A DNA stretch of 22,114 nt from CAZCWX01 sp964502465 (GTDB lineage Bacteria > Desulfobacterota > Binatia > Bin18), in NCBI GenBank assembly GCA_964502465.1, contig CAZCWX010000209.1:1-22114 (forward strand). The letters run 5' to 3'. Position numbers and translations under genes: made by a program. This document shows, one piece after another, positions 1 through 7,586 of this stretch. The notes under the pieces are model-generated. The model saw only the letters and a list, made by a program, of their open reading frames with translations, did not search any database and was not told where the DNA came from. Numbering within the stretch: the stretch's first letter is position 1; every line of letters starts with the position of its first letter.

Positions 1-20
1 CACCGGCAGTGGGTGCTATT

Positions 21-60
21 CCCGTTCGACCTGAGCGTACTCTGAGCTTGTCGAAGGGGA
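21..60. repeat. Short palindromic intergenic repeat, CTTGTCGAAGGG family
   Basis: This stretch contains CGTTCGACCTGAG followed by CTGAGCTTGTCGAAGGGG, the same word family as two arms near 10288-10336 and 10365-10395 (TTCGACAAGC...CTCAGGGCGAACGG and its complement). Repeats with this core are common between genes in many uncultured bacterial genomes. Their function is unknown. A partial echo, GAAGTCGAAGGC, follows directly. Open frames running through it only translate the repeat. Confidence 0.6.
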
Positions 61-169
61 AGTCGAAGGCCGGTACCCCCGCTAGAATTGCACTCTTCGA
101 CTTCGCCGCTAGCGCGGCTACCCTGCTCAGAAACAAAATCTTTAGCCTGTGCTGGACACTCGTGGCAGC

Positions 170-247
170 CCGTCATTCCGGGCGAGCACCGCGAGACCCG
201 GAATCCAGGAGTCAAAAACTGGATTCCCACCTGCGCGGGAATGACGG
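170..247. repeat. 78-nt two-part inverted repeat (CCGTCATTCC / GGAATGACGG)
   Basis: The outer arms CCGTCATTCC (170-179) and GGAATGACGG (238-247) are perfectly complementary. The inner arms GGAATCCAG (200-208) and CTGGATTCC (219-227) are also perfectly complementary and enclose a 10-nt loop. Unequal unpaired segments lie between the two stems. The element would fold into a bulged hairpin and is typical of dispersed REP/MITE-like elements. A half copy (inner arm plus CGCGGGAAT) is at 8762-8784. No transposase is visible nearby. Confidence 0.75.
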
Positions 248-505
248 ACCGGGGGACACATACTGTTTCCGTTTCCGCGATTAGCGCCCTGCGCTTATGG
301 GAGACTCAGAGCGAACGGAAAAAGGATAGCTCAGCAGTGAGGCACTGTCTCAATGTCGTGTGGTTTATTCTGTAATAAGGGCGTAAGTCCCTGATTTCAT
401 TATAGGTGGTGAAGCTATGCTCCATGACCGGCTGATTTAGGAACCACCTGTACCTCTGCGTCAACCATCCTGATACCCGCCGTCTCGTGACCTATCGCGG
501 GCCGG
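248..505. other. Gene-free stretch with several small unexplained stem-loops
   Basis: No coding region is convincing here. I see the small palindrome CAGTG-agg-CACTG (335-347), the mini-hairpin AGGG-CGTAAGT-CCCT around 378-392, and the arms AGGTGGT (404-410) and ACCACCT (443-449) enclosing 32 nt. Together they suggest a structured remnant, possibly the decayed end of a mobile element or the 3' region of the minus-strand CoA-transferase transcript. Nothing matches an RNA family I can name. The part at 320-345 is faintly like a tRNA D-arm (TAGCTCAGC) but has no T-arm. Confidence 0.35.
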
Positions 506-1747
506 CTAAATCACCCCTTCCCCCCATAACTCCGCCAACTCCGCTTCTTCGTACCCCAGCCATTTGCCGTACACTTCCGCATTATCCTGTCCCAACGTCG
601 GTGCGGACGTACGCACGCGCGCCGGGGTGCGCGAAAACTTCGGTGCTACACCATAGTGAGTCAGTTTCCCAGCCGTGGGATGCTCCACTTCGCACACAAT
701 CTCCCGTTCCCGGCAATGTGGCTCCCGGACGATCTCGCCAAAATCGAGAACAGGAGAGGCGGCAATGCTTGCCGCATTAAGGACGGACACTACCTCTTGT
801 TTTGTCCGCGTGCGCATCCACTCGGCAGTCACCTGTTCGACAATCGTTTCGTTTTCTTTCCGCGCACCAACAGTCGCCGTGCGAGGATCGGTGATCAGCT
901 CTTCATGGCTAATAATCCGGCACAGGCTTGCCCATTGTTTGTCGTGCGCTACAGCAATCATCACGTACCCGTCCTGACAGAGGAAACTGTTGCACGGCGC
1001 GGTCGCGGGGTGGCGGTTGCCATTCCGCTGCCACACCTCTCCACACACAGCAGCCTGCATCATGCCGCCTTCCGTCACGGAGAGAGCGCAATCCACCATC
1101 GCCACGTCGATATGTTGGCCTTCGCCCGTTCGTAACTTTCGCACGAGAGCCGCGAGCGCCGCCTGAGCAGCTTTCACGCCCGTGAGATAATCAATGCTCG
1201 CATGCCCGGTTTTCGTGGGCGGCCCATCCGCTTGACCGGTGATGGACATAGTTCCACCCATAGCTTGCGCGTCGGTGTCGTAGCCAACTTTGTAGGACAA
1301 CGGTCCCCATTGGCCTAAGCAGGAGATCGACACATAGACGATATCCGGCTTCACGGCCCGAATGTCGGCGTATCCCATATGCCACTTGTCCAAGGCCCCG
1401 GGACGAAAATTTTGTAGAATGACATCCGCACGCCGTGCTAACTGGCGAAAGATGTCTTGACCACGCGGATGGTGGAAATTCAAGGTGATCGCTTTTTTAT
1501 TGCGGTTAATGCTGAGAAACGGTGCACCACGATCCAACTCCGGCGCATTGGGTATGCGCGGGCCAAACGCACGACAGACGTCGCCAGTCACGGGCAGTTC
1601 GCACTTTATGACTTCTGCTCCCAGATCTGCCAGTTCTGCTCCGGCCACCGGGCCAGCATAGGTCGTGCACGCTTCAAGCACGACGATGCCTTCTAAAGGA
1701 CCGGACGACGCTGGGTTTGCCTCTCGGTAGAATTCTTCTTTGGTCAT
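506..1747 (-). CDS. CaiB/BaiF (family III) CoA-transferase
   Basis: This 413-residue cytoplasmic enzyme belongs to the family III CoA-transferases, which move CoA between acyl-CoA and free carboxylic acids. The N-terminus has the family pattern (GPLEGIVVLEA, then DLGAEVIKCE), followed by NRNKKAITLN and the segment VILQNFRPGALDKWHMGY. The expected catalytic aspartate is Asp186 in GHASIDYLTG, followed by the usual TGEGQHIDVAM stretch. The start at 1747 is preferred over an upstream ATG at 1813 because CCAGGAGTGTAC gives a well-spaced ribosome site and the family homology begins just after it. Upstream on the same strand, 130 nt away, is an LLM oxidoreductase, so the two may be co-transcribed. 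The acyl substrate cannot be read from the sequence; in this family, carnitine, succinyl, formyl/oxalyl and aromatic acids are all possible. Alternative names such as formyl-CoA transferase would be over-calls. Confidence 0.93.
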   Translation of the reverse strand: MTKEEFYREANPASSGPLEGIVVLEACTTYAGPVAGAELADLGAEVIKCELPVTGDVCRAFGPRIPNAPELDRGAPFLSINRNKKAITLNFHHPRGQDIFRQLARRADVILQNFRPGALDKWHMGYADIRAVKPDIVYVSISCLGQWGPLSYKVGYDTDAQAMGGTMSITGQADGPPTKTGHASIDYLTGVKAAQAALAALVRKLRTGEGQHIDVAMVDCALSVTEGGMMQAAVCGEVWQRNGNRHPATAPCNSFLCQDGYVMIAVAHDKQWASLCRIISHEELITDPRTATVGARKENETIVEQVTAEWMRTRTKQEVVSVLNAASIAASPVLDFGEIVREPHCREREIVCEVEHPTAGKLTHYGVAPKFSRTPARVRTSAPTLGQDNAEVYGKWLGYEEAELAELWGEGVI

Positions 1748-1772
1748 GTACACTCCTGGTACAGTATTAAAC

Positions 1773-1789
1773 CGCCTCGGATAGAGGCG
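1773..1789 (-). other. Small hairpin in CoA-transferase leader
   Basis: CGCCTC (1773-1778) and GAGGCG (1784-1789) form a 6-bp stem with a 5-nt loop, 26 nt upstream of the CoA-transferase start. On the minus strand it is followed only by GTTTAATAC, so it is a weak terminator or attenuator at best. It may be chance. Confidence 0.3.
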
Positions 1790-1877
1790 CCCCATCGGAA
1801 CGGCTCTACACAAAGGCGTCTCTCATCTCGTGGAATATCAGCATTACCGTCTTTCAGTACAGGTAACGGAATAGCCC

Positions 1878-2957
1878 TTAGTACCGCTTCATCACCTGGT
1901 CAGCAAAATCTTTGAGTACCTTGCGGGCACACGCCATTGGCGGAAGAATATTGACCTCCCTTAACCCATCTTTTTCCGCTCGGCGAATCTGGTTGATGAT
2001 GTCCTCTGGCTCGCCCACCAGACAGGTCCCCTGAATCACCTGGGGCGTCATAAAGCGACGCTCCTCAGGCATCAAAAACGTACAGTGCCCGTTATGAATC
2101 TGGAGATAACGCTTTTCCCGTGGAGTCTCCATTTTCTCCACATACGCGCAATATTCTTCCCAGATACCGTGAAAGGACTCGGGAATCATCGCCTCGTTCT
2201 TGGTTTGTTGATAGATTTCATACACAAAGTGGATCAGTGCCGACGACCACGAGCCAGCTTCGTCGATGACCCGGTCTGCAGTGAGCTTTTCCCCAGGCTT
2301 CAGGACGACCGTCGAGGTGAGAGCGGCCGTGTGAAAATTCTGGCCTAGCGTGCGGCCAGCTTTTTCAGCCCCTTTCCTGACGAGCTGCATATTCTGTTTG
2401 ATCATCTCAGGCTGCTCGTTGAACGCAGAAATGAGGCCGTCACCGAATTCTCCGGCAGATTGCAGAGCAAGAGGGCCATTCGCCGCCACGTAAATCGGAA
2501 CGGCATCCTGTAAATTCAGGAAGCCAAGATCTTGATGCAAAAAGCGAATCGAGCGCGTGACCCCATCAAGGGTGTACTCGACCTCTTCGCCCTGCAGCAG
2601 GGTTCTCACCACTCGCAGATACTCACGAAACGCCTTAATCCGCATCGGCCCCATTCCCATGACGCGCATTGCCGTATGCCCAGTGCCGATTCCCAAAAAG
2701 GTCCGTCCCGGGGCAATTTTATTGATGGAAGCGATAGAATGGGCAGTCACCGGAGCGATACGGGTCCCAGGAATCGCGACACCTGTTCCGAGGTGAATCC
2801 GCGACGTACTCTGGGCTGCGACAGCAAGCGTGGCATAACAATCAGACCAGATCATCTGTGAATCAGGCACCCATGCTCGGTCGTACCCTAAATCCTCCGC
2901 GTACTTAATCAGTTGCCAATCATCGATCTTTGTCGCAACAGTAACTCCAAACTGCAT
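1878..2957 (-). CDS. LLM-class flavin (FMN or F420) dependent oxidoreductase
   Basis: This 359-residue protein is a luciferase-like TIM-barrel oxidoreductase. It opens with MQFGVTVATKIDDWQLIKYA and has WVPDSQMIW, the cofactor-side segment LGTGVAIPGTR, PGRTFLGIGTG and the C-terminal substrate/cofactor segment PIYVAANGPLALQSAGEFGDG. These are usual landmarks of the F420/FMN LLM family. The start is set by AAAGGAGATCGTCG directly before the ATG at 2957; an upstream frame extends to 3131 but runs into the end of the methyltransferase gene. It lies 46 nt after the methyltransferase and 130 nt before the CoA-transferase on the same strand. The segment near residues 250-310 is longer than in minimal family members. 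Cofactor choice (FMN versus F420) and substrate cannot be decided from sequence alone. Confidence 0.9.
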   Translation of the reverse strand: MQFGVTVATKIDDWQLIKYAEDLGYDRAWVPDSQMIWSDCYATLAVAAQSTSRIHLGTGVAIPGTRIAPVTAHSIASINKIAPGRTFLGIGTGHTAMRVMGMGPMRIKAFREYLRVVRTLLQGEEVEYTLDGVTRSIRFLHQDLGFLNLQDAVPIYVAANGPLALQSAGEFGDGLISAFNEQPEMIKQNMQLVRKGAEKAGRTLGQNFHTAALTSTVVLKPGEKLTADRVIDEAGSWSSALIHFVYEIYQQTKNEAMIPESFHGIWEEYCAYVEKMETPREKRYLQIHNGHCTFLMPEERRFMTPQVIQGTCLVGEPEDIINQIRRAEKDGLREVNILPPMACARKVLKDFADQVMKRY

Positions 2958-3003
2958 CGACGATCTCCTTTCGTAGGTGTTCACAAGCCACTGAACAATC
3001 CTT

Positions 3004-4383
3004 TCATGTTGAGTTTGTTGAAGAGTGCACCGTGAGTTTCGCAGAGGAAGGCATAGAATGGAAGTACCGAAACCCTCCTCCTCCCTTCCACTCGACAGCT
3101 TTACTGATCCCGCCCTGGTCCACACCATCAATCACCCGGCGAAGACGTGGAATGATGTGCGTGTGGCAATGTTTGCCCACTTCAATCATGATCCAATGGC
3201 GTCCCATCTTGTGGGCAACTGCACCGGTTGTGCCAGACCCGGCAAACGCATCCAATACCCAGTCCCCAGGTTTGGTCGTCATGCCAATAATCCGCTTCAG
3301 CAGTACTTCAGGTTTTTTGCCGTTGGTGAAGTCAACGCCGCCTTCATCACCGAGTCCAGTCGTTTTGATGTCCTGCCAGAAATCTCCCGGATGCACAGTC
3401 AGGTAGTCATCGGCAAAGAGGAGCCGCATACGTGGCTGCGCATGAGCAGCCTTGTAATCGGCCTTCATCACATACATTTTCTTCCGAGGGGTTTCGATCG
3501 TGAAGGCACCAACATGGGCACTGAGAGTGCTCTGTTTCATATCAGCAATCCGCTTAGCCACAGCACTCGTGGCACACGTGCGAACGATTCGCCAGGCGTT
3601 GTCATACAGCCAGACATCACCGAGAGTCGCCCCGCCAGCATAACGGCAGACCTCTTCTGCAGTATCGAAGACAAATGTCGCGCAGATTGTGTCCGCGATG
3701 TGCACGTCGGCAGTGGTGCGGTTCTCATTCCTGATAATCGCCTTTAATGTCTGTATCTCTACCCTAGTGACATTCTGTATAACCGTACTATACTCTCTAT
3801 CCCACATTCCCTTTGCTATCCGCTCGACATTCAGGCCACGTACGCCAGCTTTGCCGGCAAGAATGATATACTCTTTTAACTTTGGCAGACCGCCTCGCTG
3901 AATCACGTGCGTCATCTTAACACCGGTTGGCTCTGCCATCTTCACGACAATCACTTTGAGGTTTCGTTCTGCGCAGACCTCCGCCATGAGCAAATAGAGT
4001 CGTGCGAACTCATTATCGTCGATTTGTACAGCAAGAAAGCCATCCTCGCGGAGCAGCAGCCACAACAGTTCCAGTCGTGGCTTCATGAAACCGAGCCAGC
4101 TTGTCTGAGCAAAACCATCATCATAGTGGGCAAATACATTCCCAGTGTTATACGGTGGGTCAATGTATACACACTTCAGCTTGCCAGCGAATTCCGCTGT
4201 GAGCGCAGCGAGAGTAGGAAGATTATCTCCACAGATGAGACGGTTATCATCACTCTGCAAGTCCGTCCCAGAAGATAGGGAACGATACGAACGCGTTGCC
4301 TCTTCACGGAGCAAGACAGAAGCGAGACCAGCATGATGTCCCTGATCGTGCTGTGTCTTTTCGTCGCAATGTTTCTTCCTCAT
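3004..4383 (-). CDS. Beta-class DNA methyltransferase, type III Mod-like, orphan
   Basis: This 459-residue N6-adenine/N4-cytosine methyltransferase has the catalytic motif DPPYNTG at about residues 75-81 and the AdoMet-binding motif FAGSGTTG at 380-387, the beta-class order. Between them (about 90-330) lies a long variable segment that would hold target recognition. The end, EWKGGGGFRYF, resembles type III Mod subunits. The N-terminus, with LICGDNLPTLAAL before DPPY, is also Mod-like. I chose the ATG at 4383 because the longer frame to 4482 overlaps the divergent pncB start by two bases. No good ribosome site precedes 4383, so this start is the least certain in the window. No Res helicase/nuclease is nearby, so it is probably a solitary or left-over methyltransferase. 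The middle (about 3730-3800) looks more AT-rich than its neighbours, which fits acquisition by transfer. Confidence 0.88.
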   Translation of the reverse strand: MRKKHCDEKTQHDQGHHAGLASVLLREEATRSYRSLSSGTDLQSDDNRLICGDNLPTLAALTAEFAGKLKCVYIDPPYNTGNVFAHYDDGFAQTSWLGFMKPRLELLWLLLREDGFLAVQIDDNEFARLYLLMAEVCAERNLKVIVVKMAEPTGVKMTHVIQRGGLPKLKEYIILAGKAGVRGLNVERIAKGMWDREYSTVIQNVTRVEIQTLKAIIRNENRTTADVHIADTICATFVFDTAEEVCRYAGGATLGDVWLYDNAWRIVRTCATSAVAKRIADMKQSTLSAHVGAFTIETPRKKMYVMKADYKAAHAQPRMRLLFADDYLTVHPGDFWQDIKTTGLGDEGGVDFTNGKKPEVLLKRIIGMTTKPGDWVLDAFAGSGTTGAVAHKMGRHWIMIEVGKHCHTHIIPRLRRVIDGVDQGGISKAVEWKGGGGFRYFHSMPSSAKLTVHSSTNST

Positions 4384-4425
4384 ACCACTGTCATAGTAGC
4401 AAAACCTGGCAATAAACTCAGGAAC

Positions 4426-4454
4426 TTGGCAAGCTACAGATGATGGCATACATA
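4426..4454 (+). promoter_or_regulatory. Candidate sigma70-type promoter for pncB
   Basis: TTGGCA (4426-4431), a 17-nt spacer and TACATA (4449-4454) lie about 27 nt before the pncB ATG, leaving a short leader that contains GGAGAAAGGG. The -35 matches 5 of 6 consensus bases and the -10 only about half, so this is a weak call. The divergent methyltransferase must use the same 97-bp gap. Confidence 0.4.
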
Positions 4455-4480
4455 AGCACAGCGGAGAAAGGGCTCCTGCC

Positions 4481-5971
4481 ATGAAAATACCTTCTGAACT
4501 CTACCGCCCGTCTTTGGCTTTGCTGACGGACCTCTACCAACTGACCATGGCATATGGTTACTGGAAGTCCGGGGTCAAAAACAAAGAAGCGGTCTTCAAT
4601 TTATTTTTCCGCGAGCCTCCGTTTCACGAAGGCTTCAGCATTGCTTGCGGACTGGGCTATGTCGTGGATCTCCTGAGTACTCTCCGGTTCGAGGCGGATG
4701 ATGTCGCGTATTTAGCCGAGCTGCGCGGGGCCGACGGTGCAGTGTTGTTTGAGCCGGGCTTTCTGACGTATCTCCAGTCTCTGCAGTTCTGCTGTCACAT
4801 CGATGCGATTCCTGAAGGAACCGTAGTCTTCCCGCAAGAGCCATTAGTACGTGTGCAAGGACCGCTGATCCAGGGCCAACTCCTGGAAACTGTGCTGCTC
4901 AATCTGATCAATTTCCAGACTCTGGTCGCGACGAAGGCTGCCCATATCTGCCTGGCGGCGCGAGGCGAGCCGATACTGGAGTTTGGTCTGCGCCGCGCGC
5001 AGGGAATCGATGGTGCGCTTGCCGCCAGTCGGGCTGCCTATATTGGTGGCTGCGCCGCGACCTCGAATCTGCTCGCCGGGAAACTCTTTGGGATTCCTGT
5101 CAGAGGCACCCATGCGCACAGTTGGGTGATGGCTTTTGATGACGAATTAGAGTCTTTTCAAGCGTACGCCGAAGCGATGCCCAATAACTGTACCTTTTTG
5201 GTCGATACCTACAATACCCTGGAGGGCGTGCGGAAAGCCGTTCAGGTCGGCAAATGGCTGCGTGAACAGGGTCACGAAATGATCGGCGTCCGCCTGGACT
5301 CGGGAGACTTTGTGCAACTCAGTATCGAAACGCGGAAGATTCTCGACGCAGCCGGGTTTCCCAATGCAAATATCGTCGGCAGTAATGACCTGGATGAACA
5401 CGCGATCGAGCACTTGAAAGAGCGGGGTGCGACGATCAACATTTGGGGCGTAGGGACAAAGCTGGTGACCGCTTACGATCAGCCAGCACTAGGCGGGGTG
5501 TATAAACTCAGCGCGATTCGTGAACCTGGAGGCTCCTGGCAAGATAAGATCAAACTCTCCGAGGAGGCGATCAAAGTCTCGAATCCTGGAATTCTCCAGG
5601 TGCGGCGGTATCACCTGCCTGATGACACATTCCTCGCCGATGTGATCTACAACGAAGAAACGAGCCTGGTAGACGGCTGTACCATGGTTGATGTGCTGGA
5701 CCCCAATAAACGTCAGAGCATCCCGCAGGGGACCCAGTTCACCAACTTGCTGGTACCAGTGTTCCGTGATGGCAAAGCCGTCTATGATTTACCCTCCCTT
5801 GCCGAGATTCGCCAGCGTACCCAAGAGCAAATCGCCCATCTTCCTGCTGGTCTTAAACATGCCACTGCCCCAACGCCATATCCAGTCGGACTGGAGTTGA
5901 GTCTCCATGAACACAAAACCCGACTGATTCTGCAGACCCGAACCGCTGGAGAAAAGGAGCAAGCCTCATGA
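4481..5971 (+). CDS. pncB: Nicotinate phosphoribosyltransferase
   Basis: This 496-residue enzyme makes nicotinate mononucleotide from nicotinate, PRPP and ATP, the entry step of the Preiss-Handler NAD salvage route. Family landmarks are LLTDLYQLTMAYGY at residues 14-27, FNLFFREPPF, EFGLRRAQG at 167-175, GTHAHSWVMAF at 209-219 and VRLDSGDF further on. The histidine at 213 falls where the autophosphorylated catalytic histidine of this family is expected. IWGVGTKLVTAYDQPALGGVYKL follows as the usual C-terminal-half signature. Length fits the long PncB type. The ATG at 4481 has GGAGAAAGGG upstream and overlaps by two bases the unlikely long start of the divergent methyltransferase. It is followed by a VOC gene after a 121-nt gap. 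It is an ordinary housekeeping gene with no visible defects. Confidence 0.96.
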   Translation: MKIPSELYRPSLALLTDLYQLTMAYGYWKSGVKNKEAVFNLFFREPPFHEGFSIACGLGYVVDLLSTLRFEADDVAYLAELRGADGAVLFEPGFLTYLQSLQFCCHIDAIPEGTVVFPQEPLVRVQGPLIQGQLLETVLLNLINFQTLVATKAAHICLAARGEPILEFGLRRAQGIDGALAASRAAYIGGCAATSNLLAGKLFGIPVRGTHAHSWVMAFDDELESFQAYAEAMPNNCTFLVDTYNTLEGVRKAVQVGKWLREQGHEMIGVRLDSGDFVQLSIETRKILDAAGFPNANIVGSNDLDEHAIEHLKERGATINIWGVGTKLVTAYDQPALGGVYKLSAIREPGGSWQDKIKLSEEAIKVSNPGILQVRRYHLPDDTFLADVIYNEETSLVDGCTMVDVLDPNKRQSIPQGTQFTNLLVPVFRDGKAVYDLPSLAEIRQRTQEQIAHLPAGLKHATAPTPYPVGLELSLHEHKTRLILQTRTAGEKEQAS

Positions 5972-6092
5972 TATTGACAGACTGGTGCTACAAGCAATGC
6001 AAACAGGCAACGTGGATCACTCTGAGCCGTCCGTAGGCTCAATGCAAAAGGGAAAAGAGTCAAAAGCCAAACGCAAGAAAAAGGAGGGATGT

Positions 6093-6554
6093 ATGAAAAT
6101 CAGAAATACTTCACACATTGCTATCGGTGTCAGCAATATGGAACGCGCGCTGCACTTTTATCGAGATCTGCTGGGTCTGCGAGTGACGCTGGACGATCCA
6201 CAAGAAAACCCCGGCGGAAGGCTGTCAACCGTTTCTGGCCAGCGTACGCGACATGGCGTGTATCTACGCTGGGATGATGGCCCTGATGCAACCTTCATCG
6301 TGCTCTCGCAGGATCACCCAACTTCGGGAGAACCCCTCAGACTCAACCAGGTAGGTATCCACCATTTCGCCTTTTGGGTCGATGATCTGGAAGAAACATT
6401 CGCGAAGGTAAAAGCGGCTGGAGTGCCGATTGTGCTTCCACCAACAGTCTTTGATACCGTCGCCTATGGTGAACCTGCTGGCAGCAAAGTGATGACCACT
6501 CTGTTCAAAGATCCTGATGGAACGATCATTCAACTCGACCAACGGGTGTCGTGA
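6093..6554 (+). CDS. VOC-superfamily protein (glyoxalase/dioxygenase fold)
   Basis: This 153-residue protein has two beta-alpha-beta-beta-beta halves of the vicinal oxygen chelate fold. It opens with NTSHIAIGVSNMERALHFY, has LNQVGIHHFAFWVDDLEE in the second half and ends with FKDPDGTIIQLDQ. His8 and His90 or His91 sit where metal ligands are expected. The usual final glutamate (DG.xIEL pattern) is replaced by Gln147, so metal binding or chemistry may differ from classical lactoylglutathione lyases and extradiol dioxygenases. The start is fixed by AAGGAGGGATGT before the ATG at 6093; the frame upstream to 5985 has no such site. It is 39 nt upstream of the NHL gene on the same strand and may be co-expressed. 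The substrate is unknown. Confidence 0.87.
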   Translation: MKIRNTSHIAIGVSNMERALHFYRDLLGLRVTLDDPQENPGGRLSTVSGQRTRHGVYLRWDDGPDATFIVLSQDHPTSGEPLRLNQVGIHHFAFWVDDLEETFAKVKAAGVPIVLPPTVFDTVAYGEPAGSKVMTTLFKDPDGTIIQLDQRVS

Positions 6555-6561
6555 GTGGAGC

Positions 6562-6576
6562 AGCCAGTAGTCAGTA
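6562..6576. repeat. 15-bp word AGCCAGTAGTCAGTA, left of NHL gene
   Basis: AGCCAGTAGTCAGTA lies between the VOC stop and the ribosome site of the NHL gene. Its exact reverse complement is at 7707-7721 beyond the NHL gene, and its first nine bases recur directly at 7585-7593. It therefore forms one end of a perfect inverted pair about 1.1 kb apart. Confidence 0.7.
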
Positions 6577-6593
6577 AAAGGAGGGACAGATCC

Positions 6594-7586
6594 ATGGCAT
6601 TGGGAAGAAACAAGCTGGAGTATGAAGTGCGCGAAGGTTGGGAACAACTCCCTGAGGGTTGGAGTTTCGTCGAGGTAGCAGGCGTTGCCACTGACTCACG
6701 AGATCGCGTTTACGCTTTCAACCGGGGTGCGCATCCTGTCATTGTGTTTGATCGCGAGGGAAAATTTTTGCATGCCTGGGGAGAAGGGATATTTACCAAC
6801 GCACACGGCATTTTCATCGGTCCCGACGACCGTGTGTACTGCGCAGACAATTTTGACCACACGGTGCGAATCTTCACCCCAGATGGCACCTTGCTGCAAA
6901 CCTTAGGCGAGAAAGATAAGCCTGCGGACACTGGCTTCAAAGCCTGGAGCACCCCTGTGCAACGTGCTGCCGGACCGTTCAATATGGTGACGAATGTGGC
7001 GCTTGCCCCCAATGGCAACTTGTATGTCGCTGATGGATACGGCAATGCACGGATCCATGTATTCTCGGCCGCAGGCGAGTTGCTCTTTTCGTGGGGTGAG
7101 CCTGGGAAAGGGCCTGGACAATTCAATCTGCCACACGCCATTGCGGTTGATCATCGTAGTCGCGTGTATGTTGCCGACCGCGAGAATTCCCGTATTCAGA
7201 TTTTTACTGGCCAGGGCGAGTATCTCACCGAATGGACACATGTGAACCGACCAGACGATCTGTATATCGACACGGATGAGAACCTGTTCGTCGCAGAGTT
7301 AGGGTTCCGAGCTGGTGTCATGCCGGCAGAACTTGGAGCAGCAGTCCCCCCCCATGCGCCACATGCCCGAGTGAGTGTGCTCACACTCGATGGCGAGATT
7401 CAGAGTCAATTTGGCGGCGAGGATGGCTGCGCACCAGGGAACTTCTTTGCGCCGCATGGGATTTGGGCTGATTCGCGCGGTGACCTCTATGTCAGTGAAG
7501 TCAACTACAGCGCCGGTGGTCGTCGCGGACTTGTGCCGCTGGATTGTCACTCGTTGCAGAAGTTTGTGAGGGTGAGAAAAGAATAG
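6594..7586 (+). CDS. NHL-repeat six-bladed beta-propeller protein
   Basis: This 330-residue protein has repeated propeller blades of the NHL/PAL type. Recurring units include GVATDSRDRVYAFNR, GIFIGPDDRVYCADN, NVALAPNGNLYVADGYGNARIHVFS, AIAVDHRSRVYVADRENSRIQIFT and GIWADSRGDLYVSEVN. These resemble proteins annotated as peptidyl-alpha-hydroxyglycine alpha-amidating lyase family, but bacterial members are mostly uncharacterised, so the enzymatic name should not be taken literally. No signal peptide is visible, so it is probably cytoplasmic. The ATG at 6594 has AAAAGGAGGG nine bases upstream; the GTG at 6555 just after the VOC stop lacks a comparable site. It follows the VOC gene closely, ends at a strong terminator and is flanked by a 15-bp inverted repeat. 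The ligand or substrate is unknown. Confidence 0.88.
   Translation: MALGRNKLEYEVREGWEQLPEGWSFVEVAGVATDSRDRVYAFNRGAHPVIVFDREGKFLHAWGEGIFTNAHGIFIGPDDRVYCADNFDHTVRIFTPDGTLLQTLGEKDKPADTGFKAWSTPVQRAAGPFNMVTNVALAPNGNLYVADGYGNARIHVFSAAGELLFSWGEPGKGPGQFNLPHAIAVDHRSRVYVADRENSRIQIFTGQGEYLTEWTHVNRPDDLYIDTDENLFVAELGFRAGVMPAELGAAVPPHAPHARVSVLTLDGEIQSQFGGEDGCAPGNFFAPHGIWADSRGDLYVSEVNYSAGGRRGLVPLDCHSLQKFVRVRKE

Noticed and set aside
9..375. Two overlapping plus-strand open frames of 91 and 95 residues
   Set aside because: They translate the repeats at 21-60 and 170-247 (for example SLSKGK and HLRGNDG peptides), have no ribosome site and show no protein family features.
320..400. Possible tRNA (TAGCTCAGC resembling a D-arm)
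   Set aside because: There is no T-arm GTTCGAATC-type sequence, no matching acceptor stem and no plausible anticodon arm.
656..1135. 159-residue plus-strand frame opposite the CoA-transferase
   Set aside because: It is antisense to a well-supported family III CoA-transferase and has no domain signal of its own.
3025..3747. 240-residue plus-strand open frame opposite the methyltransferase
   Set aside because: The opposite strand encodes a methyltransferase with clear catalytic motifs. The antisense product has no recognisable domain and no convincing ribosome site.
5974..6002. Perfect TTGACA at 5974-5979 as a promoter for the VOC gene
   Set aside because: At 17-nt spacing the -10 reads ATGCAA, which is poor, and no better spacing gives a TATAAT-like box. 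The gap hairpin TGAGCC/GGCTCA (6023-6041) is also too weak to interpret.
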